Shown: positions 1 to 6,646 of the stretch, in pieces
Numbering within the stretch: the stretch's first letter is position 1
How the letters are laid out: each line of letters begins with the position of its first letter
Source of the DNA: Eudoraea sp.
GTDB taxonomy: Bacteria > Bacteroidota > Bacteroidia > Flavobacteriales > Flavobacteriaceae
Direction: 5' to 3'
Length of the DNA: 10,030 nucleotides
Assembly: GCA_013041785.1 (NCBI GenBank)
Contig: JABDRK010000177.1
Span: forward strand, 1 to 10,030
The notes under the pieces: model-generated
What the model saw: only the letters and a program-made list of their open reading frames with translations
What the model was told of the DNA's origin: nothing
The model's database searches: none
Position numbers and translations under genes: made by a program

Positions 1-1012
1 ACCCTGCAGTGCGGAAACAGAAGAACAGGTATTGAAAATAGCCCATGAATTAAAGGATACAGATGTCAATTATTACCGGGCAGGAATCTGGAAACCCCGT
101 ACTCGTCCGGGCAATTTTGAAGGGGTAGGTGCTATTGGCCTTAAATGGCTGCAAGAAGTGAAAAAAGAGACCGGCCTGAAAACGGCAACAGAAGTGGCCA
201 ACAAGGCTCATGTGGATCTGGCATTGGAACACGACATAGACCTTCTCTGGATTGGAGCCAGATCTACGGTAAGCCCCTTTATTGTGCAGGAGATAGCCGA
301 TGCACTAAAGGGTACAGACAAGATCGTCCTGATCAAGAATCCGGTGAATCCGGACCTTTCCCTGTGGCTTGGGGCGGTAGAGCGGCTTTATAAGTCGGAC
401 ATCAAAAAACTTGGGGTGATCCACCGTGGCTTCTCGTCTTACCGGAAAACCAAATACCGCAACATTCCGGAATGGCAGATGGCTATTGAACTGCAAACCA
501 AATTCCCGGACCTTCCCCTGATCAACGACCCTTCTCATATTGGCGGAAAGAGAGATATGATCTTTGACATTTCACAGACCGCCCTGGATCTCAATTACGA
601 CGGACTGATGATCGAGACGCATTACGATCCTGACAATGCCTGGAGTGACGCTGCACAGCAAGTAACCCCAAAAACACTGATAAAAATCATGGAAGAATTG
701 AAGATCAGAAAAGTAACAGACCACGAAGCTGATTACAGAAAAGACTTGAATAATCTCAGGGCCCAAATTGATGTTATTGACAACCAGCTGATCGATATTC
801 TTGGCAAACGTATGGAAGTATCTGATCAGATCGGGGAATTAAAGAAAGACCGGAATGTGGCTGTACTTCAAACCAACCGATGGAATTCTATATTGGGTAA
901 AATGATCCTGGAAGGAGAATCCAAAGGGTTAAGTGAAGAATTCGTGCTGCGAATGTTTAAGGCCATACACCAGGAATCCATCAATCATCAGGAGAAGATC
1001 CTGAATGCCTGA
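1..1012 (+). CDS. Bifunctional 3-deoxy-7-phosphoheptulonate synthase / chorismate mutase (5' partial)
   Basis: The enzyme condenses phosphoenolpyruvate with erythrose 4-phosphate (first shikimate-pathway step), and its C-terminal domain converts chorismate to prephenate. The frame is open from base 2, where it encodes PCSAETEEQ, the end of the conserved GPCSAE motif of the DAHP/KDO8P synthase family. The gene therefore begins outside the window, and the in-frame TTG at 32 is not its start. 336 codons are visible; roughly 20 residues are probably missing. Further motifs are GIWKPRTRPG (near base 80-110), KNPVNPD (335-355), HRGF (near 422), DPSHIGG (527-547) and ETHYDPDNAWSD (613-648). The last 90 or so residues, from about base 730 (LRAQIDVIDNQLIDILGKRM), are a type II, AroQ-like chorismate mutase. 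A C-terminal mutase fusion is known in Bacteroidetes, where prephenate is reported to inhibit the synthase allosterically. A terminator follows, so this is probably the last gene of an aromatic operon lying to the left. Confidence 0.95.
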   Translation, partial: PCSAETEEQVLKIAHELKDTDVNYYRAGIWKPRTRPGNFEGVGAIGLKWLQEVKKETGLKTATEVANKAHVDLALEHDIDLLWIGARSTVSPFIVQEIADALKGTDKIVLIKNPVNPDLSLWLGAVERLYKSDIKKLGVIHRGFSSYRKTKYRNIPEWQMAIELQTKFPDLPLINDPSHIGGKRDMIFDISQTALDLNYDGLMIETHYDPDNAWSDAAQQVTPKTLIKIMEELKIRKVTDHEADYRKDLNNLRAQIDVIDNQLIDILGKRMEVSDQIGELKKDRNVAVLQTNRWNSILGKMILEGESKGLSEEFVLRMFKAIHQESINHQEKILNA

Positions 1013-1041
1013 GCATTATGGCTTTTACCCACCTTTTTATG

Positions 1042-1073
1042 AGCCCTTTTTGAAATAAAAAGGGCTTTTTTTT
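1042..1073 (+). terminator. Rho-independent terminator after the DAHP synthase/chorismate mutase gene
   Basis: A perfect 10-bp stem pairs AGCCCTTTTT (1042-1051) with AAAAAGGGCT (1057-1066), with a five-base loop and a T-run to 1073. It begins 29 bases after the stop codon and separates the aromatic gene from the exported-protein gene at 1141. Confidence 0.9.
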
Positions 1074-1140
1074 CTCAGCACTGTAACAAAACATTCAGGG
1101 AATAGTCTTTAGTAAGTAACCTTCTACAAAACACAAGAAA

Positions 1141-1815
1141 ATGAAAAAAATACTCACCCTTTTTGTACTCTTGATCTCCGCAATAAGTTTTGGCCAACGT
1201 ATAGTAGATAAAGAAGTTGGAGAATTCCGGGAAATCAAAGTGTTTGACCTGATTGAAGTTAACCTCATCAAATCTGACGAGAACCGTATCCTGATTAAAG
1301 GCGATAATGTTGACGACATCCAGTTTGTAAATAAGGACGGCATCCTGAAGCTGAGGATGCAGTTTGAAAAAAAGTTCCGTGGAGAAGACACCTTCATCGA
1401 GGTGTACTACACAGATATTGAGGTGATCGATGGGAATGAAGGTGCAAAGATTGTCTGCAACGAAACCCTTACCCAGAACCGTATTGAGTTACGCACCCAG
1501 GAAGGGGCCCAGATTCGGATAGGCATGGAAGTTGAAAATGTGGATATTCGCGCAGTGACCGGTGGAATCATTGAGGCTTCCGGTAAAGCTACCAATCAAT
1601 TTATCGCGATTAACACAGGGGGTATCTTCGAAGGGAAGGAATTGCGAACAGAAGCGGCCAGCGTGAAAATTTCGGCAGGAGGAGAAGCAGAGCTGTTTGT
1701 CTCTGAAAAGGTCGATATCAATGTGAAGGCAGGAGGGGATGTCTATGTCTATGGCAATCCCAGGATAGTGAACAAAAATACCTTTGCAGGAGGAAGAATT
1801 TATATTCAGGATTAG
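1141..1815 (+). CDS. Exported DUF2807-like (GIN domain) beta-helix protein
   Basis: 224 residues. The N-terminus is a signal peptide: MKK, a hydrophobic stretch (residues 4-16), then SFG-Q with likely cleavage before Gln19. There is no lipobox Cys, so the mature protein should be periplasmic or secreted. The rest is rich in short beta strands and Gly turns, as in the auto-transporter-like head GIN domain (DUF2807) family common in Bacteroidetes. That family has a right-handed beta-helix fold and no established function. Near the C-terminus three AGG turns recur at 18-19 residue spacing (AGGEAELFV, AGGDVYVYG, AGGRIYIQD), which fits successive helix coils. Most family members I know are somewhat longer, so this is a compact one. 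The gene is monocistronic, with a terminator on either side. I see no clean TAnnTTTG promoter in the 67 bases upstream and no Shine-Dalgarno sequence. The family assignment rests on pattern recognition only. Confidence 0.8.
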   Translation: MKKILTLFVLLISAISFGQRIVDKEVGEFREIKVFDLIEVNLIKSDENRILIKGDNVDDIQFVNKDGILKLRMQFEKKFRGEDTFIEVYYTDIEVIDGNEGAKIVCNETLTQNRIELRTQEGAQIRIGMEVENVDIRAVTGGIIEASGKATNQFIAINTGGIFEGKELRTEAASVKISAGGEAELFVSEKVDINVKAGGDVYVYGNPRIVNKNTFAGGRIYIQD

Positions 1816-1837
1816 CTATATATTAAGTTTAAGTGTA

Positions 1838-1869
1838 AAAAAAACCTGGCTTTTGGGCCAGGTTTTTTT
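1838..1869. terminator. Bidirectional terminator between convergent genes
   Basis: A perfect 13-bp stem pairs AAAAAAACCTGGC (1838-1850) with GCCAGGTTTTTTT (1857-1869) around the loop TTTTGG. The A-run on the left arm and T-run on the right arm give a U-tract on either transcript. It lies between the stop of the DUF2807-like gene (1815) and the stop of the minus-strand gene (1882) and can serve both. Confidence 0.93.
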
Positions 1870-1881
1870 ATTGTGATAAAC

Positions 1882-2322
1882 TTACTTTTTAAATATATAA
1901 CGGGTGATAAATATCCCTTGTCCGTCTCCTTTACCCCCCTCGCTTTCTACAGCACTGGTTACGAAGGCAAGCTCCCAACCATTGGCTACCATATCGTTGA
2001 TCATTGAGGTCAGCAAGGCATCGTTGGCAGCGATATTCTGAAAACGAATTCCACCCAGGTTAAAGAAGTTAAGCAGTTTGGTTTCTTCAAAGTTTTTTAC
2101 ACGGATATCGCCCCTCTTGGACTTGTTTCGCGTGTTGTCTTCTTCCGTTTGTACGCTGGTGTATTCTTTGTAATCTTTGTCCTCCATAGCATTCACAATA
2201 CGGGAACGACCCATTCCATTGGGAACTATAGACTCCACACTGGTAATGACTTTAAACTGCTGGGCATGCATCTCAAAAGAGACAGCCAGACAAACGAACA
2301 GGATGATCAGGATTTTCTTCAT
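1882..2322 (-). CDS. Small secreted protein with DUF4177-like C-terminal region, function unknown
   Basis: 146 residues on the minus strand. Residues 1-20 form a signal peptide (MKK, hydrophobic core ILIILFVCLAV, then EMHA-QQ with likely cleavage after Ala20). The Cys at position 11 lies inside the hydrophobic core and is not a lipobox. The mature part starts FKVITSVESIVP. A charged, probably flexible segment follows (residues 46-78, rich in Lys, Glu, Asp and Asn). The last 65 residues carry INDMVANGWELAFVTS and end in GIFITRYIFKK. This resembles the DUF4177 pattern, where 'GWEL' precedes a strand and the chain ends in an aromatic-basic strand. I recall similar unannotated proteins in many Flavobacteriaceae but know of no function. 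It has its own -7 promoter element upstream and shares the terminator at 1838-1869. The CDS is well supported; the DUF4177 relation is an inference. Confidence 0.8.
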   Translation of the reverse strand: MKKILIILFVCLAVSFEMHAQQFKVITSVESIVPNGMGRSRIVNAMEDKDYKEYTSVQTEEDNTRNKSKRGDIRVKNFEETKLLNFFNLGGIRFQNIAANDALLTSMINDMVANGWELAFVTSAVESEGGKGDGQGIFITRYIFKK

Positions 2323-2362
2323 AAGGATTGTTTTTTTGGTTTGTTGAATTGATTTACACTCA

Positions 2363-2370
2363 CAAAGTTA
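2363..2370 (-). promoter_or_regulatory. -7 promoter element for the minus-strand secreted-protein gene
   Basis: On the minus strand the bases read TAACTTTG, an exact match to the Bacteroidetes -7 consensus TAnnTTTG. It lies 40 bases before the ATG, giving a leader of about 35 nt. I see no clear TTTG -33 element at the expected distance, so the call rests on the -7 element and its position. Confidence 0.55.
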
Positions 2371-2393
2371 ACTGTATGTGTAAAGTATTATTG

Positions 2394-2401
2394 TTTCTTT
2401 G
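2394..2401 (+). promoter_or_regulatory. Possible -7 promoter element for rsgA
   Basis: TTTCTTTG matches TAnnTTTG except at the A and ends 20 bases before the rsgA ATG. There is no obvious -33 element. The rsgA, dtd, mazG-like run needs a promoter in the 99-base divergent gap at 2323-2421, and this is the best candidate I find. Confidence 0.3.
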
Positions 2402-2421
2402 TAAAAGAGTTTTAAACATAT

Positions 2422-3369
2422 ATGCAGGGTACGGTTTATAAATCAACGGGGAGCTGGTATACGGTTAAGACGGAAAGCGGGGACTACTACAATTGCCGGA
2501 TCAAGGGAAAATTTCGGATCAAGGGCATTAAAAGTACCAACCCGGTAGCTGTCGGGGACCTGGTGGAATTTGATGTGGAAGAGATCGGAGATGAGACGGT
2601 GGGAATCATTTCAGAAATTGCTGACCGGAAAAATTATATCGTCCGCAAATCAGTCAAGCTCTCTAAACAAATACATATCATTGCTGCCAATATCGACCAG
2701 GTTTTTTTGTTGATTACGGTAAAAGAACCCAAAACCTATACCATATTTATCGACCGTTTCCTGGCGACAGCAGAAGCCTATGATATCCCGGCAGTCCTGC
2801 TTTTCAACAAGATCGATCGGTATGATGAGCAGGAACGGGGCGAGGCGCGCTACCTGGCAGCCATCTACCGTAAAATTGGGTATACCTGCCTGGGAATCTC
2901 AGCCAAGACAGGTAAAAACCTCGACAAGGTTAAGGACTTAATGATTGGGAAAACCAGCATGTTTGCAGGTCATTCGGGAGTTGGCAAATCCACGCTGATC
3001 AACTATATAGCGCCCGAACTGAATCTCCGCACCTCAGAAATTTCTGAGCAGCATTTGCAGGGACAGCACACCACGACTTTTGCCCAGATGTACGACCTGG
3101 ATATTGGTGCAAGGATAATCGATACGCCGGGGATTCGGGGATTTGGGATGGTGGATATGGATAAGGATGAGATCGGGGACTATTTTCCGGAATTGTTAGC
3201 CCTGAAATCCGAATGTAAATTCAACAATTGCCTGCACCTTGATGAACCTAAATGTGCCGTGAAAAGAGCTCTGGAAAATGACGAAATTTCCTGGAGCCGG
3301 TATCGCAGCTATGTGCAGATGGTAACCGGGGAGGAAGACACCTATCGCATGGATAATTACGATGCCTGA
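2422..3369 (+). CDS. rsgA: Ribosome small-subunit-dependent GTPase A (RsgA/YjeQ/EngC)
   Basis: 315 residues, the normal family length. RsgA is a cytoplasmic GTPase that acts in late maturation of the 30S subunit. The order of motifs shows the circular permutation typical of the family: an N-terminal OB-fold (about residues 1-70), then G4 NKID (129-132), G5 SAKTGKN (160-166), G1/P-loop GHSGVGKST (183-191), G2 in HTTTF (216-220) and G3 DTPG (234-237). A C-terminal zinc site follows, with C265, C270, H272 and C278. All key residues are present. The ATG at 2422 gives the usual N-terminus directly before the OB-fold; there is no Shine-Dalgarno sequence. The stop overlaps the dtd start (TGATG), so the two are probably translationally coupled. 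Confidence 0.97.
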   Translation: MQGTVYKSTGSWYTVKTESGDYYNCRIKGKFRIKGIKSTNPVAVGDLVEFDVEEIGDETVGIISEIADRKNYIVRKSVKLSKQIHIIAANIDQVFLLITVKEPKTYTIFIDRFLATAEAYDIPAVLLFNKIDRYDEQERGEARYLAAIYRKIGYTCLGISAKTGKNLDKVKDLMIGKTSMFAGHSGVGKSTLINYIAPELNLRTSEISEQHLQGQHTTTFAQMYDLDIGARIIDTPGIRGFGMVDMDKDEIGDYFPELLALKSECKFNNCLHLDEPKCAVKRALENDEISWSRYRSYVQMVTGEEDTYRMDNYDA

Positions 3370-3824
3370 TGAGAGTAGTTTTACAAAGAGTAGCACACGC
3401 AAGTGTAACCATTGAAGGGCAGCAGGAAGCGGCTATAGGGCAGGGGCTTCTGATTTTACTGGGAATAGAAGATGCGGATACCCGGGAGGATATACTTTGG
3501 CTAAGCCGTAAAATAACAAACCTCCGTATATTCAACGATGAGGCCGGGGTAATGAACCGTTCTTTGCTGGAGATTGATGGTGAGGCTTTGGTAGTGAGCC
3601 AGTTTACATTACACGCCAACACCAAAAAAGGAAACAGGCCTTCTTATATACGAGCCTCCAAACCTGGGATAGCCATACCCATGTATGAGGACTTTAAGCA
3701 ACAACTTAGTAGCGACCTGGGGAAACGGGTTGGTGCAGGAGTGTTTGGGGCTGATATGAAGGTGGAGCTGCTTAACGATGGCCCGGTTACTATATTTATG
3801 GACACTAAAAACAAGGATTTATGA
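3369..3824 (+). CDS. dtd: D-aminoacyl-tRNA deacylase
   Basis: 151 residues, full length. DTD hydrolyses D-amino acids, and glycine mischarged on tRNA(Ala), from tRNA in the cytoplasm and so proofreads chirality. The chain begins MRVVLQRV as usual. It carries the signature SQFTLHA followed by TKKGNRPSY (residues 77-93) and the Gly-cisPro motif in NDGPVT (G138, P139) that forms the chiral selection site. The ATG shares one base with the rsgA stop, and the TGA stop lies inside the ATGA of the next gene. The three genes therefore form one tight transcription unit. Confidence 0.97.
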   Translation: MRVVLQRVAHASVTIEGQQEAAIGQGLLILLGIEDADTREDILWLSRKITNLRIFNDEAGVMNRSLLEIDGEALVVSQFTLHANTKKGNRPSYIRASKPGIAIPMYEDFKQQLSSDLGKRVGAGVFGADMKVELLNDGPVTIFMDTKNKDL

Positions 3825-4147
3825 ATATTCAGAATGCGCAAAAGGCCGTTGATGCCTGGATCAAGGACCATGGAGTGCGCTATTTCAATGAACTTACCAA
3901 CATGGCACAGCTTACCGAGGAAGTTGGTGAGGTAGCACGTATTATAGCCCGCAGGTACGGGGAGCAAAGTGAAAAAGAATCGGATAAATCCAAGGACCTG
4001 GGTGAAGAACTTGCAGATGTCCTTTTTGTGATATTGTGTCTGGCCAATCAAACCGGAATCAATCTGCAGGATGCGTTCGACCAAAAATTGGCACTAAAGA
4101 CCACACGCGACCGTGAACGTCACCAGCGAAATCCCAAACTCAAATAG
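3821..4147 (+). CDS. MazG-like nucleotide pyrophosphohydrolase
   Basis: 108 residues, a single all-alpha MazG-type domain. Such enzymes hydrolyse nucleoside triphosphates, often non-canonical ones, to monophosphate and pyrophosphate, using Mg2+ held by an acidic cluster. The metal motif is visible as EEVGE (residues 33-37) and ELAD (63-66), that is EExxE followed by ExxD. The length fits single-domain MazG-like proteins rather than the two-domain MazG of E. coli, so I leave the symbol open; the exact substrate cannot be read from the sequence. The gene overlaps dtd by four bases (ATGA), which implies co-translation. The C-terminal tail is basic. Confidence 0.9.
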   Translation: MNIQNAQKAVDAWIKDHGVRYFNELTNMAQLTEEVGEVARIIARRYGEQSEKESDKSKDLGEELADVLFVILCLANQTGINLQDAFDQKLALKTTRDRERHQRNPKLK

Positions 4148-4211
4148 TGGTATCTTTAACCGCAATGGATACCCATCAGATTATTGAATATTAACCCTTA
4201 ATCCTAATCTC
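4148..4211 (+). other. aroA leader with a nine-codon mini-ORF and a weak -7-like element
   Basis: The 64-base gap between the mazG-like stop and the aroA start contains TATCTTTA (4151-4158), one mismatch from the -7 consensus. It also contains a complete mini-ORF at 4165-4194 encoding MDTHQIIEY. The mini-ORF stops 17 bases before the aroA TTG. No run of aromatic codons and no terminator hairpin is visible, so a classical attenuator is not supported. Whether the mini-ORF is translated is unknown. Confidence 0.25.
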
Positions 4212-5444
4212 TTGAGGCTTACAATTTCGGCTCCCCCCAGGCAACCAATAAAAGCAAGCCTTACCATAACGGGTTCCAAGAGCGAATCTAACCGTCTGTT
4301 GCTATTGCAGGCCCTCTACCCGCAAATACAAATCAGCAACCTGTCTAACGCGGATGATGTGAGGGTCATGAAAAAAGGTCTTAAGGTGAAACAGGGTGAG
4401 GTAGATATCCACCATGCAGGAACGGCCATGCGTTTTCTCACGGCCTATTTTGCCACCCGTGAGAACGCCGATGTAGTACTTACCGGCTCTTCCCGAATGC
4501 AGGAGCGTCCTATAGGAATTTTGGTTGATGCCCTGCGCAGTCTTGGGGCACGAATTAGCTATTTGGATAGAAAGGGATTCCCACCACTTGGGATAAAAGG
4601 AACTGGCCTGGAGAAAAACGAGGTTTCTCTTCCTGCGAATATCAGCAGCCAGTACATCTCTGCTCTACTCCTGGTAGCCCCGTCCCTCAAACAGGGACTG
4701 ACCTTGAATCTGGAAGGAAAGATCACCTCCCGACCCTATATTGACATGACCTTAAGACTCCTTGAGGAAGTGGGCATTCGCAGTGAATTCTCCGGCCAAC
4801 GGATTCGCGTATTCCCAGAGGCTGAGATTAAACCAAATACTATGGTTGTTGAATCGGACTGGAGTTCAGCTTCATATTTTTACAGTATTTTATCCCTGAG
4901 CCAAATAGGGTCGGAGATAAGCCTGTCCGCATATAAAAAGAACAGTCTTCAGGGCGATAGTATTCTTCAGGAAATCTATAGCAATTTTGGAGTGGAAACT
5001 CATTTTGAGGGTGATTCCATAAGGCTGCTGAAGGCCAAACCGCATAGCCTGAGTCATCTGGAATACGATCTTACGGAAGCCCCGGACCTCGCCCAAACCC
5101 TTGCGGTCAGTTGTTTTGGATTGGGAATATCCTGCAAATTAAGTGGCCTCCATACTTTGAAAATTAAGGAGACCGACCGTCTTCAGGCACTGCAAAATGA
5201 ACTGATGAAGCTTGGAGGAAGCATTTCAACCACCGAAACTTCCCTGCGGTTAGGTGCCCGAACAGCCTTGAATCAAGGAGTTGCCATTGACACCTACAAT
5301 GACCACCGCATGGCTATGGCTTTTGCCCCGCTGGGTATGGTCACTTCGCTTATCATCAATGACGCCGGCGTGGTTTCCAAATCATATCCGGATTTTTGGG
5401 AGGATCTCAGGGCCTTATCATTTGATATTCAAGAAGTAGTTTAG
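4212..5444 (+). CDS. aroA: 3-phosphoshikimate 1-carboxyvinyltransferase (EPSP synthase), TTG start
   Basis: 410 residues. The enzyme transfers the enolpyruvyl group of PEP to shikimate 3-phosphate, the sixth shikimate-pathway step. Motifs in order: GSKSESNR (21-28), AGTAMRF (69-75), RMQERP (95-100), DWSSASYF (216-223), the catalytic Asp in PDLAQT (D292), KETDR (319-323, with K319 and catalytic E320) and YNDHRMAM (362-369, R366). The start is TTG. The frame is closed upstream by TGA at 4185-4187, and TTG 4212 is the only usual start codon before the essential GSKSESNR motif. In E. coli the loop after Gly96 reads AMRP; here Phe75 stands in place of that Pro and His68 in place of Asn94. This puts the second aromatic-pathway gene of the window in the rsgA cluster. 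Confidence 0.96.
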   Translation: MRLTISAPPRQPIKASLTITGSKSESNRLLLLQALYPQIQISNLSNADDVRVMKKGLKVKQGEVDIHHAGTAMRFLTAYFATRENADVVLTGSSRMQERPIGILVDALRSLGARISYLDRKGFPPLGIKGTGLEKNEVSLPANISSQYISALLLVAPSLKQGLTLNLEGKITSRPYIDMTLRLLEEVGIRSEFSGQRIRVFPEAEIKPNTMVVESDWSSASYFYSILSLSQIGSEISLSAYKKNSLQGDSILQEIYSNFGVETHFEGDSIRLLKAKPHSLSHLEYDLTEAPDLAQTLAVSCFGLGISCKLSGLHTLKIKETDRLQALQNELMKLGGSISTTETSLRLGARTALNQGVAIDTYNDHRMAMAFAPLGMVTSLIINDAGVVSKSYPDFWEDLRALSFDIQEVV

Positions 5445-5462
5445 CATTTCTGCCGTATTTAC

Positions 5463-5494
5463 TTGACAACCCCCTTCGTGGGGTTGTATATTTG
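5463..5494 (+). promoter_or_regulatory. queA promoter with -33 TTGACA and -7 TATATTTG
   Basis: TTGACA starts at 5463 and TATATTTG (5487-5494) matches TAnnTTTG exactly. There are 21 bases between the TTG and the TA, within the range seen for Bacteroidetes vegetative promoters. The -7 element ends 31 bases before the queA ATG. This is the best-formed promoter in the window. Confidence 0.75.
5466..5487. repeat. 8-bp inverted repeat within the queA promoter spacer
   Basis: ACAACCCC (5466-5473) and GGGGTTGT (5480-5487) are perfect reverse complements around CTTCGT. The arms fill nearly the whole interval between the -33 and -7 elements and overlap the last bases of TTGACA and the first base of the -7. 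In RNA from aroA the same bases would form a GC-rich hairpin 21 bases after the aroA stop, but the following TATATTTGC is a poor U-tract. It may be an operator, a weak aroA terminator, or both. Confidence 0.6.
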
Positions 5495-5525
5495 CACCTT
5501 CAAAAAATTGGACTAAAACTACCCT

Positions 5526-6575
5526 ATGAAATTATCTCACTTCAATTTTGAATTGCCTAAGGAATTGCTGGCCGAATATCCTGCCGAGAACCGGGATGAA
5601 TCGAAACTAATGGTCATCCACAAGGAAACAGGTAAAATAGAACACAAAATGTTTAAGGACCTGATCGATTATTTCGATGAGGGTGATGTAATGGTTATCA
5701 ACAATACCAAGGTATTTCCGGCCAGGTTGTATGGTAATAAGGAAAAGACAGGGGCAAGGATAGAAGTATTCCTGCTTCGTGAATTGAATGAAGAACAACG
5801 ACTTTGGGATGTGCTGGTAGATCCTGCGCGGAAGATCAGGATAGGGAACAAGTTGTATTTCGGGGAAGATGAGAGTCTTGTCGCAGAGGTAATAGATAAT
5901 ACTACCTCCAGAGGAAGGACACTGAGATTCCTCTATGACGGGTCCTATATCGATTTTAGGAGAAAACTCCGTGAACTTGGGCAAACACCCTTGCCAAAGT
6001 ATATTAAGAGAGACGTTGAGCCTGAGGATGAGAATCGTTATCAAACCATTTATGCCAAGCATGAAGGAGCAGTTGCAGCGCCAACCGCCGGACTTCATTT
6101 TTCGAAGCACTTGCTGAAGCGTTTGGAGATTAAAGGGATTGACTTTGCAGAATTAACCCTGCATGTAGGCCTGGGCACTTTCAATCCGGTAGAGGTTGAA
6201 GACCTTTCGAAACATAAAATGGACAGTGAGGAACTTGTTATTGATGAAAGGGCCACCGAGATAGTTAATAATGCCAAGCTGCAAAAGAGAAGGGTTTGCG
6301 CCGTTGGCACCACGGCAATGAGAGGATTGGAAAGCGCGGTGTCTTCTGAGCGGACGTTGAATACATTTGAAGGCTGGACCAATAAATTTATCTTCCCTCC
6401 CTATGAATTCAGCATTGCCAATGCGATGATAACGAATTTCCACCTGCCAAAATCGACACTTTTGATGATGGTTTCGGCTTTTATGGGTCACGACCTGATG
6501 AAACGTGCCTATAAGGAGGCCATCCTGGAACAATACAGATTCTATTCATATGGTGATGCCATGCTGATTCTGTAA
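5526..6575 (+). CDS. queA: S-adenosylmethionine:tRNA ribosyltransferase-isomerase
   Basis: 349 residues, the usual family length. QueA moves and isomerises the ribosyl group of S-adenosylmethionine onto preQ1 at the wobble position of GUN-anticodon tRNAs, giving epoxyqueuosine. Recognisable blocks are [12 protein letters not shown] (57-68), GQTPLPKYI (152-160), [12 protein letters not shown] (181-192), GLGTF (215-219), [16 protein letters not shown] (304-319) and the terminal YSYGDAMLI (340-348). No part is missing. The ATG at 5526 gives the family-typical N-terminus ([11 protein letters not shown]) and has no Shine-Dalgarno sequence. The gene has its own promoter and ends before a hairpin at 6592-6632, so it may be a single-gene unit. 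No other queuosine-pathway gene lies in the window. Confidence 0.97.
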   Translation: MKLSHFNFELPKELLAEYPAENRDESKLMVIHKETGKIEHKMFKDLIDYFDEGDVMVINNTKVFPARLYGNKEKTGARIEVFLLRELNEEQRLWDVLVDPARKIRIGNKLYFGEDESLVAEVIDNTTSRGRTLRFLYDGSYIDFRRKLRELGQTPLPKYIKRDVEPEDENRYQTIYAKHEGAVAAPTAGLHFSKHLLKRLEIKGIDFAELTLHVGLGTFNPVEVEDLSKHKMDSEELVIDERATEIVNNAKLQKRRVCAVGTTAMRGLESAVSSERTLNTFEGWTNKFIFPPYEFSIANAMITNFHLPKSTLLMMVSAFMGHDLMKRAYKEAILEQYRFYSYGDAMLIL

Positions 6576-6591
6576 GGATAGCACGGATAAT

Positions 6592-6632
6592 AAATCCTGC
6601 CTTACTCCAGGGGGAGTTGGGCAGGATTTTTT
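6592..6632 (+). terminator. Terminator-like hairpin between queA and rlmN
   Basis: The outer 10-bp stem pairs AAATCCTGCC (6592-6601) with GGCAGGATTT (6620-6629). An inner stem pairs ACTCC (6604-6608) with GGAGT (6613-6617). Six Ts (6627-6632) follow, then ATATT. It starts 17 bases after the queA stop and its right arm ends 17 bases before the rlmN ATG, so it also lies in the rlmN leader on any read-through transcript. Confidence 0.85.
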
Positions 6633-6646
6633 ATATTAAAGGAGGA

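Noticed and set aside
3248..3625. 125-residue open frame on the minus strand
   Set aside because: It is antisense to rsgA and dtd, both of which are complete with all motifs; its protein is Ser/Arg/Pro-rich without any recognisable domain.
3644..4084. 146-residue open frame on the minus strand
   Set aside because: It is antisense to the ends of dtd and the mazG-like gene; a shadow of conserved coding sequence.
4148..4211. Classical amino-acid attenuator before aroA
   Set aside because: The mini-ORF has only one aromatic codon, and no competing hairpins or U-tract are visible in the gap.
5607..6110. 167-residue open frame on the minus strand
   Set aside because: It lies wholly inside queA in the antisense direction and has no domain, promoter or terminator of its own.
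6617..6646. Ten-residue N-terminal extension of RlmN from a TTG
   Set aside because: The TTG lies in the inner and outer stems of the terminator hairpin and the extension passes through its T-run; ATG 6647 gives the family-typical N-terminus.
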